NCBI GenBank assembly: GCA_004794655.1
Contig: SMMW01000025.1
Location: 3,206,501 to 3,270,500, forward strand
From: Marisa cornuarietis
Taxonomy: Eukaryota > Mollusca > Gastropoda > Architaenioglossa > Ampullariidae
Direction of reading: 5' to 3'
Length of the DNA: 64,000 nucleotides
Position numbers and translations under genes: made by a program. Below the pieces are notes generated by a model. It had not been told where the DNA came from, made no database searches, and was given only the letters and a program-made list of their open reading frames with translations. Below are positions 36,481 to 47,800 of the stretch, piece by piece (within the stretch, counting starts at the first letter, position 1; the number at the start of each line of letters is the position of its first letter).

Positions 36481-36814
36481 ATCATATAAAATTATGAGAA
36501 ATAGCTGTTTTGAGCAGTGATGAGGAATTCTTCACATGATCTATATAGCCTACCAATATAAATTTGTTTAACCAAGGTGGGATGGAGAAATAAAAAGTAT
36601 GTTTGTTAAATAAAACAGAACATGTTCACTGTTGTTTTGCTGCAGGCTTTCTTTACCTAAATGTTGATGTTCTCTGCAATTAATTTTGTGTATTACAATA
36701 TATTTACAAATGTCAAAATAAAAAGCCAATGGCAATCTGGCTGAGTAATGAGTAAAATTGGTCTTGTAAAAATGCAGATTATGACATTCAATTTTACATG
36801 TGCAACTACATGTA

Positions 36815-36895
36815 TTTATCCGTTAATACACAGCTTATGAAACAACAATTTATTTTTATCTGTTAATACACAGCTTATGAAACAACAATTTACAT
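36815..36895. repeat. 40-bp tandem duplication
   Basis: GTTAATACACAGCTTATGAA and the following AACAACAATTTA occur twice with a 40-bp period. The copies are nearly identical, so the duplication is recent. It lies downstream of the GEMIN6 stop codon. Confidence 0.85.
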
Positions 36896-37037
36896 TTTTA
36901 GGTATATAACTGTGTGAAGACCTAAACAAAACAAAAAAACTGGATGCAAAATAAATCCCTTTTGAAGTTAATATAAAATCACTGGAGGAGGATTTAGTAT
37001 AAAGAATGAAAGAAAGAACTAACATTCACCTCGAAAG

Positions 37038-37043
37038 TTTATT
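37038..37043 (-). terminator. GEMIN6 poly(A) signal
   Basis: AATAAA on the minus strand, about 90 bases beyond the GEMIN6 stop codon at 37133. Distance and strand fit a short 3' UTR. Confidence 0.6.
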
Positions 37044-37132
37044 TACTGTTCCTAGATGTCAAATTCTTCAAATCACCACCAAAATGTGTCAGGCTTAATT
37101 AGTGTTACAGTGCATAAACTGCAACACAATGT

Positions 37133-37663
37133 TCACCACTTCTCATGATCTTTAGGCATGTTTTTTATCAAACCCTGAATGCGTCCAAGAATAATTTCAT
37201 TCATACTGTGACAATTGTTTTCACCATATGGTGGCTGGATTATAAGAGCATCTGAAATTGATAGAATCTCATAATTTTCTCCTGTCAGTTGAACAGGTAA
37301 GCGATTTTTTTCTAGCCACATTTTCAATTTCTGCTTTCTGGCCTTCAGTTCCTCTTCTGAAATCTCTGCTTCTGCCTTTGGGTGAAACAAAGCATCCAGC
37401 TTTTCTTTGATCCCTACACCAGGATCACCTAAAACTGTCACCTTTGTGATAGATGCACCCAAAAGAATGGACAGCTGCACATTCTCATCCAGGAAATGGA
37501 CAAGCACAAATGATTCAGAAACAGGATCAACTGTGTAAAGCCATCCAACATGTTCCTCATCATCTTCTGTCACCACACTCACATGTTTATACACATACTG
37601 TAACCACTCATCAGGATCTCGAAGAAATATTGGATGTGTCTCTGAACTGTTTTCCACTTCCAT
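37133..37663 (-). CDS. GEMIN6: gem-associated protein 6
   Basis: Subunit of the SMN complex that loads Sm proteins onto spliceosomal snRNAs. Gemin6 has an Sm-like fold and pairs with Gemin7. The frame of 176 residues (human 167) shows the N-terminal Sm-like domain (DPDEWLQYVYKHVSVV, GWLYTVDPVSESFVLVHFLD), then ELKARKQKLKMWLEKNRLPV and the C-terminal IIQPPYGENNCHSMNEIILG block typical of the family. The ATG at 37663 was chosen because a good acceptor (TGTACACAG) lies 10 bases upstream at 37673-37681, so the frame upstream of it to 37717 is probably intronic. All coding sequence is in this one exon. The gene lies 203 bases downstream of the MED9 stop on the same strand. Confidence 0.93.
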   Translation of the reverse strand: MEVENSSETHPIFLRDPDEWLQYVYKHVSVVTEDDEEHVGWLYTVDPVSESFVLVHFLDENVQLSILLGASITKVTVLGDPGVGIKEKLDALFHPKAEAEISEEELKARKQKLKMWLEKNRLPVQLTGENYEILSISDALIIQPPYGENNCHSMNEIILGRIQGLIKNMPKDHEKW

Positions 37664-37866
37664 GATTACAGTCCTGTGTACAGCTGGAGTAAGAAACAAA
37701 GCTACAGAATCTTTCACACAGCCAAATCAAGCAGCTGACTGAAACATTTAAATTTCCTGGGTTTTATATTTTTGAGAAATAAAATTATGTTTAGGTTGTA
37801 ACAGCACAGCTGGCATGAAACAAGCATAAAAATAGAAAATGTTTCATCCTTTTTTCATCTTGAAAA

Positions 37867-38671
37867 TTATTTGCTGATATCAAAAGAACCTTTAGATTTG
37901 TATTTTTGGAGAAGTTTTGTCTTTAGTTCAAGCTGTTTATGGAGAACTGCAACACGTTTTAGCTGTTCTTCTTTGCTGTACTGGACACCTGGTAGTTTTT
38001 CTGCGCATTCCCTTGCTTTTTGAAACTGTGTTTTTAACTCATTCAGCTTCTGATTCACCTGATTTAAGTCTGGTGATTCTTTCTCAATGCTGCAAAATAT
38101 AAGGAGATATGTTACAGATGGCACTCTGAAGCAGACTGACGTGACAGTTCCATAATGTATGGTCAGATCTATAAACCATAATCAAAACAGCATAGTTAAT
38201 TTAATTTGGCAACGAGGCAAACTGATTGGAATTGGAAGGCAGTCGGTACACAATCGATCTGTCCTAGCTAGTGACCCTTATGACTTACAATGAAAACTCC
38301 ACATATCATAGTTACTAGTAAGATTTTTTGGCCTGTAGATAAAGTTCATTCAGTCACTGTCTCATAATGAACCATACTCCCAGAGTGACCACCACAAAAG
38401 TACAGTAATAATAATAATAGTGAAGATTTTTATAGCGCATATTCACACTCATAGAGAGCATGCTCTTAGCGCTTAAAACGAGGAAGAGACGTGGACGTTC
38501 TATTCAACTCATAGGCTTTAAGATAAAATGGTAAAAGATGAAACGGAATATCGCCGTCAGTTAACATAAAAATAGACTACCCAGTCTATCATTTTCGGTT
38601 TACCTTCGAATTACATCATAAACCGCTGGAAGGAGATTCAATTCGTTCTCGGCGGGAGAGCTCGACGCCAT
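37867..38671 (-). CDS. MED9: Mediator complex subunit 9, two exons
   Basis: Subunit of the Mediator middle module, linking transcription factors to RNA polymerase II. Exon 1 is 38671-38604 and exon 2 is 38089-37867, joined by a GT-AG intron in phase 2, giving 96 residues. The short N-terminus (MASSSPAENELNLLPAVYDV) leads into the conserved helix pair: SIEKESPDLNQVNQKLNELK, KLPGVQYSKEEQ, and LELKTKLLQKYKS near the C-terminus, where the family ends similarly. It lacks the long Pro-rich N-terminus of vertebrate MED9. A LINE 3' fragment lies in the intron. The ATGs of MED9 and VPS35L are 180 bases apart on opposite strands. Confidence 0.92.
38406..38490 (-). mobile_element. LINE 3'-end fragment in MED9 intron
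   Basis: Reverse complement of the 3' end of the LINE at 59785-60455: both contain AGCATGCTCTCTATGAGTGT and then GAATATGCGCTATAAAAATC, followed by ATT repeats. Only the extreme 3' end was copied here. Confidence 0.85.
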
Positions 38672-38851
38672 AATTTTTTGGATTACTTCCCTTTTAAGAC
38701 GAAGAGAGACATCAAATGGTTAATTATATTTCGAAATGCCTCTTTAAAATGATGAAAATATTTTACTTTAATTTACTGAAAATATGATATTTTATTTATC
38801 TCTTTTCGTATCTCTCATGTTTTTTGACCCAGTGAATTCCCGTGACCCAAT
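38672..38851. promoter_or_regulatory. shared MED9/VPS35L divergent promoter
   Basis: The 180 bases between the MED9 start codon (minus strand) and the VPS35L start codon (plus strand) must hold both 5' UTRs and promoters. No TATA box is obvious. Both coding starts sit in an ATGGCG context. Head-to-head spacing this short is typical of bidirectional housekeeping promoters. Confidence 0.7.
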
Positions 38852-41800
38852 ATGGCGGCCTACGAATGGTTGGTATATCAGTTGTAGTAATATTTATTTA
38901 ATAACCAGAAAAGTCGCCATAAACACACAAACACCAATTTTTACAAAATTTAAAATATATTGCACAAGTGTTTAATTTCTTTTAAAATCATTATTGATAG
39001 TAAGTGTCATTACCAAAGTCGAATGTTTGGGGGTGTGTTCGCCCGCAAACGTCGTCTGCACGCGTAGTCGAATTTATCACCCTAGTCAGTCAAAAAGAAT
39101 ACGCATTTCTTTTAAAGGTTTGCCCGGCCAAGAAATTACGAACTCGAGCTTAAGCAGAAGTCACTTCAAAGTCAACTTACTCTCTCACATCCTTTGAGAG
39201 GGATCACTGTAAGTTTTTAAGCAAGCTAGATCAATTAAGGTGTACGTTACGTGATAACATGATGATGAGGATGTCGTTTTGTAATGCGCCAGTTTCCACA
39301 TCTCAGAGATACGCTCAATGCGCAGTGATCCCAACAGTCACCAGACTGCAGGTCAAATGATCAAGTTTATTTACATGTAAACAAACAACAACAAAATGCA
39401 GATGATGAAACATGAGATAAAAAAACTATAGTCCATTTGAAACAATTAGTGGGTCTTCAGTGTTTTCTTGAAAGTTGCAAGACTCTCAAACTCCTTGGTC
39501 AAGAGGTGAAGCGAGTTCCACAGAAGCGGAGCTACATTTGAGAAAGATCTAAAGCCCATTGGTTTTTTGTTTGTGTTCCCTGTCTGAACATTCGGTAGTC
39601 TTAGTCTGGATTGGGCTGCTGAACGAAGGTTCCGCTGAGGTTGATGATGGTGAATAAGATCTGCAGGTGCAAGGTTGTGAAGGCAGCCATATGTTAGAAC
39701 TCCCAGGGGCGTTTCATCACGCAGCATGAGTTAAACATAAATTATTACGTTCTTATTCACAAATTGTGACAAAAGAGATTGAAGAGCCACTGTCATAATA
39801 GCGTAATATAGAGACTTACCAGTATTGTGTATGCTTTAACTGTTAGCTGAGCAGACTAAAGTTAAAGTCAGTAGAAGTAGAATTAAAATCTACAAATTTA
39901 TGTGGCCATTATTTATTTGTGGTATTCAGGTCACAGAAATACGATCAACAGATGCTAAAGGAACACCAGCAAGAGGGTCAAAGGCAGTTGCAAGAGATGA
40001 TTTTGTAGATCCTTTGAGTGGACTTGACCCACTGAGTGCTGATGGTGGGGTCAGTCTGGCCTTTGAAGGAGCTGATCCCCTATCTAGACTCGCAGCAGAA
40101 GCTGAGACTGTTGTCAAGCCAAGAAGCAACAGTAACAAGGTTGTTTTAACTGTCTATAAGCTTGCACACCTGCCTACTTGTTTGTTTTCCTGTCATGGTG
40201 TAAACATGTTTATTAGAAAACGCTAGTCATAGTATCTGGTTTCCTGGGTTCTTTTCTTCTGTTAACACAACCAGCTGTGATTTTATCATCTGATTTTGAT
40301 CTGTCGTTCAAGTCAAGCGTAATTAATGTGCAGTGCTAGTGTAGTGAAATGGTGGAACACTTGTAGTTTTGCAGATACCTCTTGTTTGGCTATGGGGGCT
40401 CAACATTTTGAATAAAGGGAGAACTAAAAATGATGCTGTTGCCAGTTTCTTTCTTGCTCCCCAATTCCTCTGTCTTTGTTTCTCTCTAATTTCTTTCTCT
40501 GTGGCTGCTTTTTTTCTCCCTTCCCTTTATCTCCCTACCACCTCTCTTTTGCTCAGCAACTGTGTACACTTGCTCATTTCCTCCCTGATTTCTCCTTTGC
40601 ACCTATCTCCCTACTAGCCCTCACCTCGTGTCTTTCACTGTCATAGGATACTTTCTCAAATAATATGTTGTTCAAGTTTTTTTTATATAAACAAATGTCT
40701 TGCATTCTTTTGCATAGCATTGTTTCATCTTGAGCCTGCAATATGATCTTAAAATGCAGAAAATAAACAAATACAGGTGTCATGTACAGTTACCAAACAT
40801 AGCCTATGACCTCCCATAACAAATATTCCTGCCAGTTTTGATAAGGATCAAATAAATACATGTAGTGTGGATGTGATCAGATCATTTCTGTATTTGTGGT
40901 GTTAAAAGAGTGTTTTGTGTGATAATATTCTCTTTCTCATTAATGAGGAGAATCCCTTTGATATGCCATATTCAAGGCCATTTAGGGCACACTGATGCAA
41001 CATATGTTTGCAAGCTCTTAAGAGCAACCTTTCATTGTTATGAATAACAACAGAAGGATGATGGAAACAATGACAGCATGGATGAATCCTTTGAACCATG
41101 GTCAGCTAAAAAAGCAGGAATTCTGGCAAAATATACAACATCAGAGAAACTTTCCATCACAACAAGCTTTCTTTCAGCAGGTGACAAAGAAAAAGGTAAC
41201 CACTGTTTTTCTAAATCCCAGGTCAGTTGCATTCATGTTTATTACTTTCTTCAGTATTGATATCATTAAATATTTTGTCAGCAAATTTTAAACAATCACT
41301 TCTGCACAATGAAGCTGATCTTATCTTAAATCATTAAGTTTGCTATACTATCAGCAAAAAAAGTATCCCAGCACATAACCATACTATAGTTCTAAGCATG
41401 CACATCATTGTAACTGAACACATCATCATCTACAGCATTGGTTTTGAGCTGATTATTGCTTTTAGGTAAAAAAATTAACAACTATTGTTTTCTCTTCTAG
41501 AATAGCTCCATTTTAGATCTTCTGAATGTGGAAATTTATCAGTTAAAACTACCTGTACTGTTACAGTTGTTATTAAGGCGCAGCAGCAAGTGACAGTCAC
41601 AGATAAGGTGCGCAACCGTTTGGAACAGCTTGATGATTTTGAAGAGGTGACTTTATTCAATAATTTTTATCATTATTGAACTGCAGGACTGTACTGAATC
41701 TCTGACAGAAGTGTTCACTCTGCTTCTTTATTACCGCACAGTATTTCACACATGACACTGCTTTGTAGAACACACTCAGACTAGATTCTGCTCTCTTTAT

Positions 41801-44800
41801 ATATGTCTGGACCTCCACTAACCTGACTGACTTACTGATGCTCAACAGACATCACAATGGAGAATTCTGTCAGCTGGTGCTTATCCCCAGTCCACTCCCC
41901 CTTCCTCCCATGACCAGACAGATCAACAGCCAGAGCTGAACTAAACATAATTTATACAAGTAGCACTAAGAATCAGCTTAGGAGATACTAAACACGTACT
42001 TTTTATAATATTTACTGACTTTCTACCATTTTGTTGTTTGCTTTCACATTTAAGTAAATAAAGCAATGTAATTAATAATTAGAGAACTTACATAATGCTG
42101 TTCCCAACTAAAGTCAGGCTTACAGTGCTTTACACACTACTTAAAGGTTTACTAACTGAAAATTTTACATGCTCCACCACCCACTTCCCAACAGCTACAC
42201 AGACACGACAGACATATATAGTCTTAGGAAAGGAGTCCTTGTAGTCAAGCTTACATAATAAGCACATGGTTTGATGAAGGGACAGTGAGTGAGAAACATT
42301 ATTAAGACTAACAGAGTCTGATTCAAATTAAGAGTAAAGGAGTGGTAATACAGGGAAATGGAATATATCGTAACTTGGACCGTGGGTGCATTTGTTTGTT
42401 TTTAGGGGTCTGTGAAGGAAATGATGAACCTGAGCCAACAAGAGTATGTGAAGCGAATAGAGGAGCTGAACCAAGCCCTCATTTCTGCATGGGACCAGGA
42501 TCAGCGTGTTAAGTCTTTGAAAATTGCTATTCAGGTGTTTTAAAACATTTATTTTGGTATATATTATTGCCTTTTCTGTTTCTCTGTCAGTTTGTCCATC
42601 TTTCTGGCTCTCATTGTGTTGGTGTATATAAATAAAAAATTTACTCTCATTACACACGCTATTAATATGCCAGAATATTTGTACAGTTGCAGATCTGAAG
42701 AAATTAAATTTATAAAAGAACATTTATTTTGTTTGGTCTGACAGTGTTCCAAACTGTTGGCAGATACTTCAGTCATTCCTTTTTACCCTAGCAAGTTTGT
42801 TCTCATCACTGATATTCTGGACACTTTCGGTGAGTTGACTCCATGTTAGTGTAAATCCTTATTAGAGATAGCACAGTGTAGTCTTTATAGCTGTTGATAG
42901 CTTTTGTCCTCTTTAAAGATAATATTTTTGTTTGTTTTTTTTTAACTTTTGAAATATGTGATATAAGTATTATTAAACTACAGCATCTACATTAATAATG
43001 TGTTCAGAGGTAATTCTAGGCTGTGGCCTTGCGGGATTCCCGCAAAATTTCGCTGAGGGGTGCATAGTCTGAAAGTCAGCGCGACCATGCACCCGCAAAA
43101 ATACCGTGGCTGGCGCACTTTTAAACACGCGATGCGGCACTTCAGAAATAATTGTTGTCATTCTTCGCGTTTGTTTGAAACCGACCCACTAGAATCGATG
43201 CCAATGACTGGACAGTTTTCAAACATTTGGGACGGTAGAGATCAAAGGGTATCGGAAGCAAGCGAGTTGAAAACGAAGTGAACGCGACTGTCAACTTTGA
43301 CTTTTCGTTCATGACCAGAACAGCAGAAGATGCCTCGGAAAGTAGTAATCGACAAGAACAGAAAAAAACAGAAACTCGTCAGAGTGTGCTGCACAAATTG
43401 TTGGAACTGAAAATGTAGACAACGAATGGAAAGATGGCGAAATAGACAAATTGAGACTGCTCGTAAAAAACCAAGCATCCAGTCAGTGTGAATGGCTGAA
43501 GAAATGGCCTTGCCTAATGAACAAGGACGAAGGCATGAGATATAAAGTTGCCTAAAACAATCAGAATAATGTGTTTACAAGCCCCGGATGTGTTTTAAGT
43601 GCCGAACAAGGATGCTGCAGAGACATTCAGACTTCCGACCACAGGCACTCTTTGGAGGTTGAAATTCTTCAATTCGAATTTATTTGACACTGATGATGAT
43701 GAAAGATAATTTATCGATATAAAAGAAAAAGATATCTATGTGATTAATCTTCAGTTTCTTGTGATATAATAAAATTTCTTGTGATTAATAAAGTATTTTG
43801 TTGTATACCAAATATTTATCGGAAAAAGCAGTGAAAATGTGTTTGTTTCGAGGGGCCCCTTGTTTTATTTGAAGGCCCCCTTTTTTTCCATTGAGAGGGC
43901 CCCAGGGCCCCTCTTTTTGAAATCCTAGAATTACCTCTGTGTGTTAAATATAATTATTTAGACGTAAAAGGACACTCTAACAATTAGCTATTTTGTGGTA
44001 GTCAGTGCAGTGTATTTACTCTCCAGTCAACTGGTGCTGATATTTGATAAACTGTTTTTGTGACCAGGACGGCTGGTGTATGACCGATTGCGAGAAAAAG
44101 CTCAGTACTTTCCTTCTGGCAGTATGAAGCCAGTGCGATTGCCAGGTTTGTAAAGAAATGTAACTAGAAATTTCCACCATTTCTTTGTGTTATTTTGTTA
44201 GTGAATTAAATTCCTCCTTGACCTAAAATAAATCTCTAATATGAAAGATGAAATGTGGCATAAATTTTAAAATGCTTGCATTTGTTATTATCTTATACAT
44301 TTATGCCCCTAACTTCAGTGTTGATTGATTTCTTTTACAGATAATTTTACTCCTGCTGATGTGCCAGAATCTGCAAAAGAGACTTGTAGAAACTGGTTTT
44401 TTAAAATTGCTTCTATTCGTGAACTCATTCCTCGGTTCTATGTGGAATGTGCTATCCTCAAATCCTACAACTTTTTGTCCACGGGGTAAGTGATGCATCA
44501 TGAATGATTTTGATCAGCAGCTGTTGGTACCATTTTTAAAAACTAGTTTTTGAAACTAAAAGCATAATTTCGTTTAAAGTGAGACTGCTTACTATTACAG
44601 CTGCTGTCTGGTTTATCAGATAGTAAAATTTTAATTTATACCATGTCTGAAATGTTGAAAATAACCAATCCAGTGTATAACTTTGCTTAGAATTTGCCTG
44701 TCTTATATAAATAATCAAGCACATGAGAAGTATTATACTTAAAAATAATGTACTTTAAATTTCATGTGTCCAGTAATGTTCTGTTTCGTCGCTGTACTAT

Positions 44801-47800
44801 TTGTATAGCTGCTATTGAAATATTCCAGGAAAGAATGAAAAGACATAACCTGTGATAAATCTTGCTGGCAAAAGTAAGCATGGAAACATATGATTACGAC
44901 ACATTCTTTAGGGCCATTTTTGCACACAAACTACAATTGGTAGAAGCAGTTGTAGACTTATAAGGATCGAAAAAGCACACAATTGAGAACTTGATCACAT
45001 AGGTCATGGTATCCAGCAGTCTGAACAGTTTAAAGTTAAATATATACTAACGTGAATTCAACAAAATGTTGAATAATGCTTTATAACATTGTTTCCTTTT
45101 GATGATGTATAACTAATAAACTATTTAAACGCCTATTTTATAAGATTTGTCACATTAAATAAAAAATCAGTCATGTGGAGAAATATTTTCTCTCTAGAGA
45201 GCATGCGGAAGCACTCAAGAGGTTAGCAGTGATGACACGTGGTATTGGTGATCCACTTGTTGCTGTTTATGCCCGTTGTTATCTCTTGCGGGTTAGTGTC
45301 TTTACTGGCAGTTTATTGTTTGGTCTGGTCACTCACATATTATTTGTTTGCACTTGCATGTTTGACAGAAAATACAGGTATGTTAGTCCACATTAAGACT
45401 AACATTTTGAGTGAAGATAGCACTTATGTATCTTTGCGAGTGTGAGTGTACATCTACATGTTGACTACGCTTGCGGCACTCTTGCGGCACTCTTCAACCT
45501 TTTTCACACAAAAGGGCTGGCCAACAATTCCACATTTAATGTTTTAAAAGAAAGAAATGAAATGAGGAAAATATAACTGTCTAATAGCCAATAGAAGTTA
45601 GTCTCCCCGGCAATATCACCTATCTGCTTTGTCGGTCCGACGGTCAGGTAATCCAGCACGAATGGTCAGGTGAGTCAGTATCCATCACACTAAAGTTCAC
45701 TTCGCCACCATAGATCGAAGTCCACCCAAACTGACGACCACAAAGTTACATCTAAGGCAGGTGAATCGTCTGCTCGAACTAGTGATCGGTGGGTTATATC
45801 CAAGGCAGATGGACCAACAGCATAGAAGTTCGCCCGATTTGATGATCGGCAAATTATATCCAAGGCAGGGGGACCAACACCATAAAAATTGTCCCGAACT
45901 GATGATCGGCAAATTATATCCAAAGAGGAACACAACCGTAGATCACAACTTTGCAGATCTACCCTGCTATAGTCAATCCCCAGTGTAGGTATCGATTCAG
46001 CACTGCCCTTCGGCAGGATCATTTTCAGTGTCCGTTAAAATGTACTGTTACTGCAGTGGAGGTCCGTAGTATCTCAGAGATCTCCGCTGAATTTGGAGTT
46101 CAGCTTAGCTATGCTTACTCCCCAGTGTAAGCACTGCTTCAGCTATTAGCCTTTGGTAGAGAAGATGTCAGCATCCGTTACAAATTTTACGCTGACCATA
46201 TGTTGGTGCTGTAAAAAAGTCTAATTGTTATTTGTATAGGAGCAGCTAGAGGCTGCTAATGGAAATCCCAGAAAGACTTTTGACATTGTAAACAGCTTGC
46301 TGGGTAAGAACGGATCGAACTAGTCCTGTTTTCCTGTTATTTGAAGAAACTTGTAGCGAAATCAACTAAAACTTCTTGTACTGTGGAACCTATACCAACT
46401 AAATTTATTCTTCAGTTTTTGGACATTTTATTTCCTGTGATTTTGGAGATTATTAATTCCAGTTTGAGAGCAGGTTGTGTACCACGGTGTTTTAAACAGG
46501 TTGTTGTGAAGTCCTTGTTGAAGAAGGCAAACCTGGATCCATCTGACTGTAAAAACTATTATTTAGTATCAAAGTTAGCATATATTTCCAAGTTACTTGA
46601 GAGGGTGGTTGCAGAGCAGCTTATGACGTATTTTAATACTTATGGCTGCCTAGATAAATTTCAGTCAGCATATCGTCCTGGCTTCAGCACGGAAACTGCT
46701 CTTCTTCATGTGACCAATGACATATTTTGTAGTGTCAACTCTGGCAACTTAGTGGTTTTAGTATTACTTGACCTGAGTAGTGCGCCTGCTGCTCCAGAGA
46801 CTGTCGTCGGAAGCTGGTATCGAAGGCGCTGCGCTGCAGTGGATTAACTCCTATCTTGCCGATAGATCTCAGAGAGTGATTGTCGGCTCTGCAAGCTCTG
46901 AGGCAGTTCCTCTGGTGTGTGGCGTGCCACAGAGATCCGTACTGGGTCCTTTATTATTTTCTGTATACACTTCACAGCTTGGCCATTGAATGTTTTCAGA
47001 TGGGACGTCAGTTCTTTGCTGACAACGCAGATTCTGAACAGTTTTCCCTCCCACCCAGCAGCGGCTAGCAGGATTGTGCTTCAACAACTTGAATCTAGTT
47101 GTGTTGTGGTGAAGGCCTAGATGACCAGGAATCGTCTTAAACTCAACAACGACAAGACAGAAGCGTTACTGTGTGGCCCCAGGCTGTGCAGGTCGGTGAC
47201 GCCTCCATAGCCTTTGCTGACTGTGTACGGGACCTAGGGCTCTTTATTGATGCAGAGCTCTCTATAACCATGTTAGTTCTGTTGTGTCAAAATATTACTA
47301 CTTTTTGAGGACTTTAGGTAGATTACGGCCCATGCCGACTCAGGCTGCTGCCAGCTCACTTGCTCTGGCGACCATCATATCGAGATTACATTACTGCAAT
47401 GGTGCATTGTGGGTTATATCTGCTATGCATTTAGATCGACTCCAAAGAGTTCAGAACACAGCCGCCCGGATTGTCACCCATCCAAACTCGTCCACTGAGC
47501 ACATCACCCCTATACTACAGAGCCTTCACTGGCTCCCAGTGAAAAAGTGTATCGATTACAAAGTGCTTTTGATTGCTCAGTCCTGCATGTTCAAAACTGC
47601 TCCTGACTATTTGCAAGAGGTAGTTCCTCCTTACCAGCCGTCACGTTGCCTGTACTCTGGCTCCCAGTCACGCTTCTGTCTCCCTGCAGTGGAAGACAAA
47701 AATAAGGAGCACACTGGACCTTCAAAAACGCTGCGCCTAAGCTGTGGAATGCCCTGCCATCGTCACTGTCCATTATCACCTCAGCAACCACGTTTCGGAA

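Noticed and set aside
37664..37717. An 18-residue N-terminal extension of GEMIN6
   Set aside because: A good splice acceptor lies between it and the chosen ATG, and the extension does not resemble the family.
38852..38893. Reading VPS35L exon 1 through to a donor at GTATAT (38872)
   Set aside because: That choice breaks the frame into exon 2. Ending at 38868 restores a Trp codon across the junction and the family-like N-terminus.
45690..46022. Minus-strand frame with a repeated ALDIICRSS peptide
   Set aside because: The repeat comes from a 60-bp tandem array whose period is a multiple of three. There are no gene signals around it.
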